Assembly (NCBI RefSeq): GCF_001544915.2
Contig: NZ_FCOE02000003.1
Location: 62,001-126,000 of the forward strand
Direction: 5' to 3'
DNA from: Caballeronia pedi
GTDB taxonomy: Bacteria; Pseudomonadota; Gammaproteobacteria; Burkholderiales; Burkholderiaceae
Length of the DNA: 64,000 bases
The position numbers and the translations under genes were made by a program. The notes beneath the pieces were generated by a model that ran no database searches, had not been told where the DNA came from, and was given only the letters and a program-made list of their open reading frames with translations. Shown here in pieces: positions 18,815-26,885 of the stretch (its first letter is position 1; the number at the start of each line of letters is the position of its first letter).

Positions 18815-20032
18815 TCAAAGCCAGGTGCCGCCCTGGCGTTCGGTCGGCTCTTGTTCGAGAGCGTCGAAATCGTGAATCCAGTCCAGATGATGCAGCAGGC
18901 TGTCGCGCGCGCGAAGGCGGGCGTTGCGCGCCGTCGCCTCCGCTCCGTCCGGCAGATGCAACACGTCAGCCGTCGATATTGAAGCGTATTGCACCTTGCG
19001 CGTGCGGCCACGGCGCAACCGCTCGTATGCCTCCTGCGCCTCACGCCAGCGGCCCGGGCCCGCCTTGGCCAGTTGCGCGGCCAGCACGACGGCGTCTTCG
19101 ATCGACTGATTGGCGCCTTGGCCGTGGTGTGGCACGAGCGCATGCGCGGCATCGCCGATGAGCGTTACGCGGCCCTTGCTCCAGCGCCCGAGCGGGGGAC
19201 GATGGAACAGACCCCAGCGCTGGCTGATGGGCACCGCTGTGATCATCTGCACCACGGCGGGATGCCAGCCCTTGAACAGGCGCAACTGCTCACCCTCGCT
19301 CGCCGACGTGACCCACTCGCGCGATGACCACGGTGACGGATGGCGCTCGACAAGCAGAAAGTTCTGGTCGCCTTTGTCGCCGATCGGATAGTGAAGCAGA
19401 TGTCCCTGCGGTCCGACCCAGAACTGAATGGCCTCGGGATCGGGCAGGAGATCCATGCGGCCGGCCGGCACCACGCCACGAAAACCCGAGCAGCCCGAAT
19501 ACAGGGCGTCGTCGTAACCGAGCATCCAGCGGCGCGTGATCGAGCGCGCACCGTCCGCGCCGATCACCAGGTCGGCGTCGATCTGCCGACCGTTGGCGAA
19601 ACTCAGACTCACACGATCCGGATGCTGCACGAGATCGGTCAGTCGATGGCTGAGATTGATGCGTTCGATGCCGACGGCTCGGGACAGCACGGCCTGCAGA
19701 TCCGCGCGATGCACGCCCCAATACGAACCGCCGAACTGCTGGCGATAGCTCGGTTCGCCGCGATGCTGTCCGATCACTTCGCCGCTGCGCCCGTCCCGAT
19801 AGATCAGCGCGGGTATTTCAGCGCATACCGCATCGAACGCTGCGCGCAGTCCCATTCGCTCATAAAACCGCGTCGCATTCGCCGACAGCGCGACGGCCGC
19901 TCCGACCTCGCGAAGCTCGTCGGTCTGCTCGTACAACTGCGCGTCGATACCATATTCCCGCAATGCGAGCGCGAGGGTCAGGCCGCCGATGCCAGCACCG
20001 ACGATTGCGATCTTCAGATCCAGCTGTTCCAT
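18815..20032 (-). CDS. FAD-dependent aromatic monooxygenase (salicylate/3-hydroxybenzoate hydroxylase-like)
   Basis: This 405-residue class-A flavoprotein monooxygenase has the GxGxxG dinucleotide motif VGAGIGGLTLALAL at about 11-24. The DG motif is VIGADGARSITRR, and the second FAD motif is LIGDAAHALVPHHGQGANQS. These enzymes hydroxylate phenolic acids using NAD(P)H and O2. I chose the ATG at 20032, preceded by GGAGA, because it starts the FAD fold. The longer frame (to 20143) adds 37 residues without homology. It is divergent from a LysR gene. The substrate is inferred to be an aromatic acid, and no ring-cleavage gene is adjacent. Confidence 0.88.
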   Translation of the reverse strand: MEQLDLKIAIVGAGIGGLTLALALREYGIDAQLYEQTDELREVGAAVALSANATRFYERMGLRAAFDAVCAEIPALIYRDGRSGEVIGQHRGEPSYRQQFGGSYWGVHRADLQAVLSRAVGIERINLSHRLTDLVQHPDRVSLSFANGRQIDADLVIGADGARSITRRWMLGYDDALYSGCSGFRGVVPAGRMDLLPDPEAIQFWVGPQGHLLHYPIGDKGDQNFLLVERHPSPWSSREWVTSASEGEQLRLFKGWHPAVVQMITAVPISQRWGLFHRPPLGRWSKGRVTLIGDAAHALVPHHGQGANQSIEDAVVLAAQLAKAGPGRWREAQEAYERLRRGRTRKVQYASISTADVLHLPDGAEATARNARLRARDSLLHHLDWIHDFDALEQEPTERQGGTWL

Positions 20033-20167
20033 GGGATGTCTCCGATATTCAGATTGTGTCGCTGGTCGGCGCGGCATGCGTCCTCTAAAGAAATGGGATG
20101 TGTGCGCCTTGTCCGAATTCTCGTTACTGGCCGTCCATTCCACAATAAAATGAGGGAAATCTACTTC

Positions 20168-20185
20168 ATCACTGAAATCAATGAT
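20168..20185. promoter_or_regulatory. Imperfect palindrome upstream of lysR
   Basis: ATCACTGAAATCAATGAT is palindromic at 14 of 18 positions and ends 17 bases before the LysR start, in the divergent intergenic region. LysR regulators usually bind imperfect dyads placed near their own start. This is a weak candidate. Confidence 0.3.
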
Positions 20186-20202
20186 GTCGAGGGACCGAAA
20201 TC

Positions 20203-21138
20203 ATGGAACTGAGTGAAGTTGATCTCAATCTGCTGCTGCTTTTCCAACGGTTAATGCAGGAGCGGCGCGTGGCGACGGTGGCCGAGCAGATGAACATGAG
20301 TCAGCCCGGCGTCAGCAACGCGCTGGCCAAACTGCGTCGTCTGCTCGATGACCCGCTGTTCGTGCGTGCGCCGGGCGGCGTAGTGCCTACGCCATTCGCG
20401 ATCCGTCTGGCAGAGCCTGTTTCTCATGCGCTCTCGACGCTGCATGCCGCACTCAATCCCGAGACGGGTTTCGATGCGCTGCGTGTCACGCGCAAGGTAA
20501 CGATCGGGATGACGGATATAGGCGAGGTCGTGTTTCTGCCCGCGTTGGTCGAGCGACTGTCGCGCGAGGCGCCAGGCATCGCGCTTAATACCGTTCGCGA
20601 CACGAGCGTCAATCTGGGCAACGAGATGGCCGAGGGCCGGGTCGATCTTGCGATCGGCCTGCTGCCACAACTCAAGGGCGGCTTCTATCAGCGGCGCCTG
20701 TTCGATCAGCGGTATGTCTGTCTGTTCAGGCGCGGCCATGCGCTCGAAGACGCGCCGCTCACGCTCGCTGCATGGCGAAAAGCCGAGCATCTGGTGGTTG
20801 TCTCCGCCGGTACTGGACACGGTCAGGTCGACGATTGGCTGAAACGGCGAGGCGTGCAGCGCCGTGTTCGATTGACGGTGCCGCACTTCATGAGCGTCGG
20901 CTACATTCTGCAACGCACCGATCTGATTGCCACGGTGCCCGAACGACTGGCCCTGCAACTGGCAGCGCCGTTCTCACTGAGCCTGCGCGCATTGCCCTCG
21001 ACATTGCCCGAGGCTCCGATCCATTTGCTCTGGCATGCGCGAGTCAATCAAGACGAGGGCAATCGATGGCTGCGCAACGTGGTGATCGACTTGTTCGCGG
21101 ACTCGGCGACGCCAGCGCGGAGAACGAAGTCCGTGTAA
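20203..21138 (+). CDS. LysR family transcriptional regulator
   Basis: This 311-residue regulator has the N-terminal winged HTH of LysR proteins, with the signature from about residue 17 to 60 (VATVAEQMNMSQPGVSNALA, then LRRLLDDPLFVR). The C-terminal periplasmic-binding-like effector domain begins near residue 90 (VTIGMTDIGEVVFLPALVE). It resembles the NodD/LinR-like branch that uses aromatic effectors. Divergence from the FAD monooxygenase, with 170 bases between starts, is the classical arrangement for activation of that gene. Confidence 0.9.
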   Translation: MELSEVDLNLLLLFQRLMQERRVATVAEQMNMSQPGVSNALAKLRRLLDDPLFVRAPGGVVPTPFAIRLAEPVSHALSTLHAALNPETGFDALRVTRKVTIGMTDIGEVVFLPALVERLSREAPGIALNTVRDTSVNLGNEMAEGRVDLAIGLLPQLKGGFYQRRLFDQRYVCLFRRGHALEDAPLTLAAWRKAEHLVVVSAGTGHGQVDDWLKRRGVQRRVRLTVPHFMSVGYILQRTDLIATVPERLALQLAAPFSLSLRALPSTLPEAPIHLLWHARVNQDEGNRWLRNVVIDLFADSATPARRTKSV

Positions 21139-21162
21139 TCAGGTTTGTGATTCGAACAGGAC

Positions 21163-21182
21163 ATCAGGTCCAGTGACCTGAT
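21163..21182. terminator. Hairpin after lysR
   Basis: ATCAGGTC (21163-21170) and GACCTGAT (21175-21182) form a perfect 8-bp stem with a 4-base loop, starting 25 bases after the lysR stop. No T-run follows, so terminator function is uncertain. Confidence 0.4.
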
Positions 21183-21414
21183 CGAGGCGCGTCTCTGTGT
21201 TCCTTCTCTACTATTGTGCAGATGAATAAAAACTTCCCGACGCTTCAATCCCAGCCGGAGTTCGCTGGTTGCCAAGGCAATTTCCAGACTAAAACGGCCC
21301 GAAAACTGCGAGGGGTAGTTGCCCCAGGCACTCGCGCTTTGCAACATCGATAAGGCTGAGGTCGTCTAAAGGGCGCTGCTTGTATGAATCCGGCAAGATG
21401 ACGAGGAGCAGAAA

Positions 21415-21897
21415 ATGAACGCTGGTCGAATCGGTCCGTGCTTACTTCTGATTCCGCTTCTGACGTGCTGCATGAGCATGGCGCTCCGTGCGGAAGAAAA
21501 GATTGCTCCGAGCCAGGCCGAGCATCGAGCGGCAAGCGGTTCGCATCTGGACCACTCAGGTCGAGCCAGAAAGGGCAAAGCTTCGTACTACAGTCGCAAG
21601 TTCTACAAGAAGAAGATGGCCGATGGATCGCAGATGAACCCGCAGTCCAACGTGGCAGCGAGCAAGACGCTTCCGCTCGGCACCAAGGCTCGCGTAACGA
21701 ACCTGGAGAATGGCAGCAGCGAAGTCGTCGAGATCAAGGATCGCGGTCCGTACGCGAAAGATCGCATCGTCGATGTGTCGCCGCAGACCGCGGATAAGCT
21801 CGGTCTCAAGAAAGATGGCACTGCGCCAGTTGAAGTAAAACCGCTCGAGGTTCCGCAAGCCGACGGATCCGTTAAGCGCACGTCAGATGTGAAGTGA
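21415..21897 (+). CDS. RlpA-like double-psi beta-barrel protein
   Basis: This 160-residue exported protein has a signal peptide (hydrophobic core LLLIPLLTCCMSMA, about residues 9-22). The RlpA core follows: GKASYYSRKFYKKKMADG, the TLPLGTKARVTNL stretch and the acidic motif VEIKDRGPYAKDRIVDVS. RlpA proteins bind or cleave denuded peptidoglycan at the septum. There is no SPOR domain, so it is a short single-domain version. The ATG at 21415 has GAGGAG upstream. It is a single-gene unit; a small hairpin follows. Confidence 0.85.
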   Translation: MNAGRIGPCLLLIPLLTCCMSMALRAEEKIAPSQAEHRAASGSHLDHSGRARKGKASYYSRKFYKKKMADGSQMNPQSNVAASKTLPLGTKARVTNLENGSSEVVEIKDRGPYAKDRIVDVSPQTADKLGLKKDGTAPVEVKPLEVPQADGSVKRTSDVK

Positions 21898-21903
21898 GCG
21901 CGA

Positions 21904-21918
21904 GTTCTCGAGGAGAAC
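21904..21918. terminator. Short hairpin after the rlpA-like gene
   Basis: GTTCTC and GAGAAC form a 6-bp stem with a 3-base loop seven bases after the rlpA-like stop. There is no T-tract, so this is a weak terminator candidate. Confidence 0.3.
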
Positions 21919-22107
21919 GCGTCCTAACCGTCATCACCGTATGTTGGCCGGCTCCGCCGCCGGAAAGCCCGGTGCGCCAGTACTCGTCGCGCTTTGTGGG
22001 CCGGTGGGCGCCGCAAATCGCAGCGACCCTGCGCTCTGCGGCTGGAAAAGCGACAGGCCTGTGCGTCGGTTGGGCTATCATGCCTTTCCTCTCCGAAGTA
22101 GCTCCCT

Positions 22108-23775
22108 ATGATTTCCGTCCGTAATGTCACGCTGCGCCGCGGCGTCAATGTCGTGCTCGACCGCGCGTCCGTCACCTTCACCCCCGGCGAAAAGATTGGC
22201 CTGGTTGGCCGCAATGGGGCCGGCAAGTCATCCTTCTTCGGTCTTCTCAACGGCACGCTGCACGAGGACGGAGGCGAGTTCTCGATTCCATCTGCGTGGA
22301 AGATGGGCCAGGTCGCACAGGAGATGCCGGAGACCGAGCAGAGCGCGACCGACTTCGTTGTCGAGGGTGACACCGTGCTGCTGGCCGCGCAGGCCGAAGT
22401 AGCCGCCGCCGAAGCCAGTGACGATGGCATGCGCATGGCGCACGCCTACATGGACCTACACGACGCTGGGGCGCACGATGCTCCGGCACGCGCCCAGGCG
22501 CTGATCCTGGGCCTTGGTTTCAGTGATGCGCAGCTTAGCCAGCCGGTCAACAGTTTCTCCGGCGGCTGGCGCATGCGACTGCAACTGGCGCGCGCGCTCA
22601 TGTGCCCGTCCGACTTACTGCTGCTCGACGAGCCGACCAATCACCTTGACCTCGACGCGCTGGTCTGGCTGGAAGCGTGGCTCAAGCGCTATCAGGGAAC
22701 CTTGGTCGTGATCAGCCACGATCGCGAATTCCTTGATGCGGTGACGCAGGTCACGGTGCACGTCGACAACGCCAAGCTCGTGCGCTATGGCGGCAATTAC
22801 AGCAAGTTCGAAGACATGCGCGCCGAGCAACTCGTGTTGCAGCAGGCGGCGATGGCCAAACAGGTGGAAAAAATCGCCCATCTGCAAAAATTCATTGACC
22901 GTTTCAAGGCGAAGGCCTCGAAGGCGAAGCAGGCGCAGAGCCGGGTCAAGGCGCTCGAACGCATGGAAAAGATCGCACCCGTGCTTGCCGACGCAGAGTT
23001 CAGCTTCGAGTTCAAGGAACCGCTCAACGTCCCGAACCCGCTCTTATCGATGCTGGATGCGACCTTCGGCTATCCAGCGCCGGCCGACGCACAGCCGGGC
23101 ACGCCGCCGACGGTCATCGTGCGGGGTATCAACCGATCCGTGCTCGCCGGGCAGCGCATTGGCATTCTCGGTGCCAACGGCCAGGGCAAGTCAACGCTGG
23201 TGAAGACGGTGGCGCACGAGCTGGCGCCGATTGCCGGCGAAATCAGCGAAGGCAAAGGCCTTAACATCGGCTACTTCGCACAGCAGGAACTCGACGTCTT
23301 GCGTCCTCTGGACACGCCGATGGAACACATGATCCGCCTTGCCAGGGACACGCCGGCGCACATGCGCGCGCCCGGCCAGAGTGGCACCGAGCAATCGCTT
23401 CGCACTTTTCTCGGCAGCTTCAACTTCAGTGGTGACATGGTCCATCAGGCGGTCGGCACCATGAGCGGCGGCGAAAAGGCGCGGCTCGTGTTGTGCATGA
23501 TCGTCTGGCAGCGTCCAAACCTGCTGCTGCTCGACGAGCCTACGAACCATCTCGACCTGGCAACACGCGAAGCGCTAGGCATGGCACTCAACGAATTCGA
23601 AGGCACAGTGATGCTGGTCAGTCACGACCGGTCCCTGCTGCGCGCAGTGTGTGACGAGTTCTGGCTCGTCACCAAGGGTGGCGTAGAGCCCTTCGACGGT
23701 GATCTGGACGATTACCAGCAGTTCCTGCGCGACGAAGCGCGCCGCCTGCGTGAGCAGGCTGCCGGGGAACAGTAG
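22108..23775 (+). CDS. ABC-F family ATPase (YheS-like)
   Basis: This 555-residue soluble protein has two ABC nucleotide-binding domains and no membrane segments. Domain 1 has GRNGAGKSS (Walker A, about 35-43), the FSGGW signature and LLLLDEPTNHLD. Domain 2 has GANGQGKST (about 354-362), MSGGEKARLVL and LLLLDEPTNHLD. The linker between them is charged and rich in Lys/Ala (about 245-295), as in ribosome-binding ABC-F proteins. The N-terminal layout matches YheS more than Uup or EttA. It probably acts on ribosomes. It appears to be monocistronic. Confidence 0.92.
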   Translation: MISVRNVTLRRGVNVVLDRASVTFTPGEKIGLVGRNGAGKSSFFGLLNGTLHEDGGEFSIPSAWKMGQVAQEMPETEQSATDFVVEGDTVLLAAQAEVAAAEASDDGMRMAHAYMDLHDAGAHDAPARAQALILGLGFSDAQLSQPVNSFSGGWRMRLQLARALMCPSDLLLLDEPTNHLDLDALVWLEAWLKRYQGTLVVISHDREFLDAVTQVTVHVDNAKLVRYGGNYSKFEDMRAEQLVLQQAAMAKQVEKIAHLQKFIDRFKAKASKAKQAQSRVKALERMEKIAPVLADAEFSFEFKEPLNVPNPLLSMLDATFGYPAPADAQPGTPPTVIVRGINRSVLAGQRIGILGANGQGKSTLVKTVAHELAPIAGEISEGKGLNIGYFAQQELDVLRPLDTPMEHMIRLARDTPAHMRAPGQSGTEQSLRTFLGSFNFSGDMVHQAVGTMSGGEKARLVLCMIVWQRPNLLLLDEPTNHLDLATREALGMALNEFEGTVMLVSHDRSLLRAVCDEFWLVTKGGVEPFDGDLDDYQQFLRDEARRLREQAAGEQ

Positions 23776-23880
23776 GTCATCGTCCGAGTTGCCCTCCCGC
23801 CTTTTATTCGACATTCGGCCGCCCGACAAAATCGTCGAGAGTGCCATGGTTATCCGCGTCGCCGTCCCTGCACCTTACTG

Positions 23881-24018
23881 CTCGGTTACGCGTGGAATTC
23901 GCGCTCGGGCAGTCGTGGAATTCCTGCTCGGTATGCCTTGGAATCGGCGCTCGCTTTGCTGTGGAATCCGTACTCGGTTTACCGTGGAATCAGTGTTCGG
24001 TTTGGCGTGAAATACGCA
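23881..24018. repeat. Six head-to-tail imperfect repeats of exactly 23 bp
   Basis: Six consecutive units start at 23881, 23904, 23927, 23950, 23973 and 23996. Each opens with CTCGG or a one-base variant and has GTGGAAT at unit positions 12-18 (TTGGAAT in unit 3, GTGAAAT in unit 6). There is no spacer, and 23 is not a multiple of 3, so it is not a protein repeat. Arrays of this look resemble the multiple transposase-binding repeats at the ends of IS21-family elements; that link is from memory and is inference. The rest of the 508-base gap (23776-24283) shows no gene: two open frames cross the array but have no recognisable family. Confidence 0.85.
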
Positions 24019-24283
24019 CGGTGTTCGCACCGTGGGTCCTCGAAGCAAGGGATATCACCCCACGGACAAAAACTCGATGCGATTCATTACTCCGATACGC
24101 GCTGATCGCTCATCAGTTCATCACGGGAACGAGCGTTACGTGTGAGGGCGAGGAGTGGCGGTTGGGTTTCACTCAGGAGTCGCGAAGCTCACTGCCGCAA
24201 TTGTGGCGCTAGGGATCCATACAACGGACGGTCCTTTACGCGCCCGTACCGCCGGTCGATCCACCAAAGGATTACGAGGCAGC

Positions 24284-26086
24284 TCAGACGCCCGAGCGCG
24301 CCGAACCGGACGACTGGCGACGCCGTAGTTGATTGAGATCGCTCGAAGCGCCGGCCGCGTATTTCCGGTCGTCTTGCGCAAGTTCGCCTTTCTCGTTCAG
24401 CTCATTGAATATTTCGACGCTCTTTTCCAGATACTTCGTGCGGTCTTCGAGCGGTTGACCGTGTTCCACCATTCCGAGCCGCCAATAAGTGAGTGCGAGA
24501 TCGGTTCGCCAGTCCGGGTTGGTCGGCTCTTGTCCGACGAGTTTCTCGCTCAATTTCACTGATCGGTGCAACGACGCCAGCGCGCCATCGCTATCTCCGC
24601 GCGCGTAAAGGGCGACGCCCACTTTCCTCTCGCAAACCGCGACTCGGCGCTCGGAATCCACGTTCTTTGAATCGATCGCCGCAAGCTCGATAGAAATGCG
24701 AAGCGCCTCCCTATATTCGGTGAGCGCTTGCTCATGACTGCCACCGCCCATTTCGAGGTCACCGATTCTCATGCGGGTGAACGCCAATTCCTGTTGCCAT
24801 TCCGCGTTCTTCGGGTCCTGGGCGACCAGTGATTTTTGAAAAGTCAAAGCCTGAAGGAAACTCCGACGTGCGTTGACTCGATCGCCATTATGTAATTCCG
24901 CATTGCCGGTTCTTTGGTAAATTCTCGCGAGCGTATTGTTCAACGATGCGGAACCAGTCTCGGTCGAAGCCGGCACCGCCGCGGCCGCCTCTTGATACGC
25001 GCGAATCGCCCGCTCGTAATCCGCTTGCTTGGTGAGCAAGTCGCCGATCTTCTGATAAGTCGAGGCGAGACCCAGTGCAAGCCTCGAATCGGATGGCCTC
25101 GCTGCCACGATTCGTTTTCGAATTTGCACTGACCGCTGATATTCGTCGAACGCACGTGCGAAGTCGCGCTTGACGACAAACACGTCGCCAATCCGTTGAT
25201 GCAGCGCAGCCCTTGCCCACAATAATCCGGTGAAATCCGGACTGGCGTCGTCGAAAAGTTCGGATGCTTTCAAGCCCTCGCGATACTGCGCGAGCGCGCC
25301 GTCGTTGTCGCCAAGCGCGGCCATCGCATCGCCGGATCGAAGGGATGCCGCCGACACCTCGTGTTCGAACTTACCTGGACCCAACTTCGGTGACCGCCGC
25401 TGTCCGGCAATTGCTTTCGCCTGCTCGAAAGTCGCGAGTGCGTCCGAAGTCCGACCGGCCGACATCTGAAGGTCGCCGAGTTTCATAAGCGTCCACGGAT
25501 TGTCGGGCTCGTACTGGCTCGCCCTCTGGTAGGCGGCGATCGCGGCCTGCGTGTCGCTCAGCGACGCCAGTGCGGCCTGATCCATCGCGAGTTCAGCCGC
25601 TCGCTGCCGCGGCGTCGAATCATCCGAACCATGTTGGTCGGTGGCGTGAAGAGTTGCATCTTCCTGCGCCTTCAAGAGCTTTTGCGCCGGTTCGATCTGG
25701 CCCGCCGAGAGCAGGCTCACCGTTTCCAGGCTGGACTTGTCGGCGTTCGGTTGCCGAGACGCCGCCACGATCGATGCGACGGCCTGCCGGACATCTTCCA
25801 TCTGCCGTCCGATTTCCGACAGCCTGTCGTCTTGTCCTTTTTGCCGTTTCTGGATTCGCGTGCTGGTCGCCATCAGCCGAGCGACGATCGCCTTCACCTG
25901 CGGGTCGGCGAGACTGACGCTCACGACATTCCGGTCACCGTAGATGTTTAGCGCCACACCGCCCGGACCCGCTGTCGCTTCCTGCGATGGACCGGGTTCG
26001 GCGTCGGCGGCAAGCGTGATTCCAACGCAGCCCGGCAACCATGCCGACAGGCCCGCGACAACGGAAAGGACCCGGACCGATCTCAC
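24284..26086 (-). CDS. Exported TPR-repeat protein with N-terminal GDRN motif, function unknown
   Basis: This 600-residue protein begins with a hydrophobic signal sequence containing LPGC (C20), so it is either a lipoprotein or is cleaved after LAADA. The mature N-terminus has NIYGDRNVVSVSLADPQVK (about 47-65) and then a charged, probably coiled-coil stretch (about 70-100). From about residue 160 to 560 it is TPR-like, with units such as YQKIGDLLTKQADYERAIRA and LVAQDPKNAEWQQELAF. The start is GTG at 26086, overlapping the stop of the upstream small gene (GTGA). I do not recognise a function; TPRs usually mediate protein contacts. Confidence 0.75.
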   Translation of the reverse strand: MRSVRVLSVVAGLSAWLPGCVGITLAADAEPGPSQEATAGPGGVALNIYGDRNVVSVSLADPQVKAIVARLMATSTRIQKRQKGQDDRLSEIGRQMEDVRQAVASIVAASRQPNADKSSLETVSLLSAGQIEPAQKLLKAQEDATLHATDQHGSDDSTPRQRAAELAMDQAALASLSDTQAAIAAYQRASQYEPDNPWTLMKLGDLQMSAGRTSDALATFEQAKAIAGQRRSPKLGPGKFEHEVSAASLRSGDAMAALGDNDGALAQYREGLKASELFDDASPDFTGLLWARAALHQRIGDVFVVKRDFARAFDEYQRSVQIRKRIVAARPSDSRLALGLASTYQKIGDLLTKQADYERAIRAYQEAAAAVPASTETGSASLNNTLARIYQRTGNAELHNGDRVNARRSFLQALTFQKSLVAQDPKNAEWQQELAFTRMRIGDLEMGGGSHEQALTEYREALRISIELAAIDSKNVDSERRVAVCERKVGVALYARGDSDGALASLHRSVKLSEKLVGQEPTNPDWRTDLALTYWRLGMVEHGQPLEDRTKYLEKSVEIFNELNEKGELAQDDRKYAAGASSDLNQLRRRQSSGSARSGV

Positions 26087-26412
26087 GGTTTGCCCGCGCC
26101 TATCGAGATCTGGTTGCCGTCACCAAGGACATTCGTCGCGGCTCCGCCGCTCGCGGCGACAGCATTTTGAATTGTCGGAGACGTCGCTTTGTGGGCGACC
26201 GGTTGGGATGCGTTCTCGTGACGCGCCTCGGGCGCCTTCTCGGAACGCCCGATGACGCCCGCGGTGACGAGCAGCGCGACTGCACCAGCAATGGCGGCGC
26301 CGAGGAATCGCAGCGTCTTCTGATTGGCCGGGTCGCCGACCCAGGCCCACGCTCCCGCCGGGACCGGCGCATCACCATGCGACCGCGTCGAATTTTGCTT
26401 TCGGGAAGCCAT
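26083..26412 (-). CDS. Small single-pass membrane protein with C-terminal GDGN motif, function unknown
   Basis: This 109-residue protein has a polar N-terminus, then VGDPANQKTLRFLG and a transmembrane segment at about 37-55 (AAIAGAVALLVTAGVIG). An Ala/Pro-rich tail ends in NVLGDGNQISIGAGKP. The tail motif resembles NIYGDRNVVSV in the downstream TPR protein. RBS GGAGG sits just upstream of the ATG at 26412. The two genes overlap by 4 bases and must be co-translated. I recall DPANQ-plus-helix segments in other bacterial multi-domain proteins of unknown role, but cannot verify it here. Confidence 0.72.
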   Translation of the reverse strand: MASRKQNSTRSHGDAPVPAGAWAWVGDPANQKTLRFLGAAIAGAVALLVTAGVIGRSEKAPEARHENASQPVAHKATSPTIQNAVAASGGAATNVLGDGNQISIGAGKP

Positions 26413-26471
26413 ACCGCCCTCCGATCCGATTCCCGCAAGCTTTCAATATACTTCTATCCGCGCTGACGTGA

Positions 26472-26497
26472 GCGTAATTCTTACGCATTCAATGCGT
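26472..26497. promoter_or_regulatory. Nested inverted repeats upstream of the membrane/TPR operon
   Basis: GCGTAA-TTC-TTACGC (26472-26486) and ACGCATT-C-AATGCGT (26483-26497) are both perfect and share the central ACGC. They lie about 60-85 bases upstream of the small membrane protein start and just beyond its -10 candidate. This could be an operator or two alternative stem-loops. Confidence 0.45.
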
Positions 26498-26837
26498 CCG
26501 GCGACGGATAGCGGGACAAGGCAAACGCCAGATGGCAAAACCTACGAGATTGGACTGACCACGGTCACACTCGACTGCGCTAGACACCAATGGAGGGAGA
26601 CACTGTCATTCTTCGCATGAACTGCGAAGTGGTCGGGAACCTTCGGTACTCCGATACACGTGGCATCGTTCCTGTCTCAGTGATGCAGCGCGAAGAGCAC
26701 GTGAGGTGTCCGATAGCGTGACCCGGAATTGAAGCAGGGAATTATTGGACGAACCGTGAAATTTCCTCACGACCGCAGTCCGCCATTTTTCGGCTTCTAG
26801 CTTCATCCAGAACGGAGAGCAAGGCCTATAATCGCAA

Positions 26838-26849
26838 TATATCGATTCA
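26838..26849. promoter_or_regulatory. Degenerate LacI-type operator upstream of lacI
   Basis: TATATCGATTCA matches the regulon palindrome TGAATCGATTCA at 10 of 12 positions, 36 bases before the LacI start. It suggests weak autoregulation. Confidence 0.5.
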
Positions 26850-26885
26850 CCAAATGCGATTCGAAACTTTCGTCGATGCCGATCA

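Larger units (their letters stand above)
26413..26885. other. Intergenic region between the membrane/TPR operon and lacI
   Basis: These 473 bases hold no convincing gene. Visible features are a minus-strand -10-like TATATT (26445-26450), a nested inverted repeat at 26472-26497, and a degenerate copy of the LacI-type operator at 26838-26849. The stretch 26500-26800 shows nothing recognisable. Confidence 0.6.

Noticed and set aside
23881..24018. CRISPR array
   Set aside because: Units are directly joined with no spacers, and no cas genes are present.
23841..24212. Open frame crossing the 23-bp repeat array
   Set aside because: The peptide only mirrors the DNA repeat in changing frames; no RBS or family.
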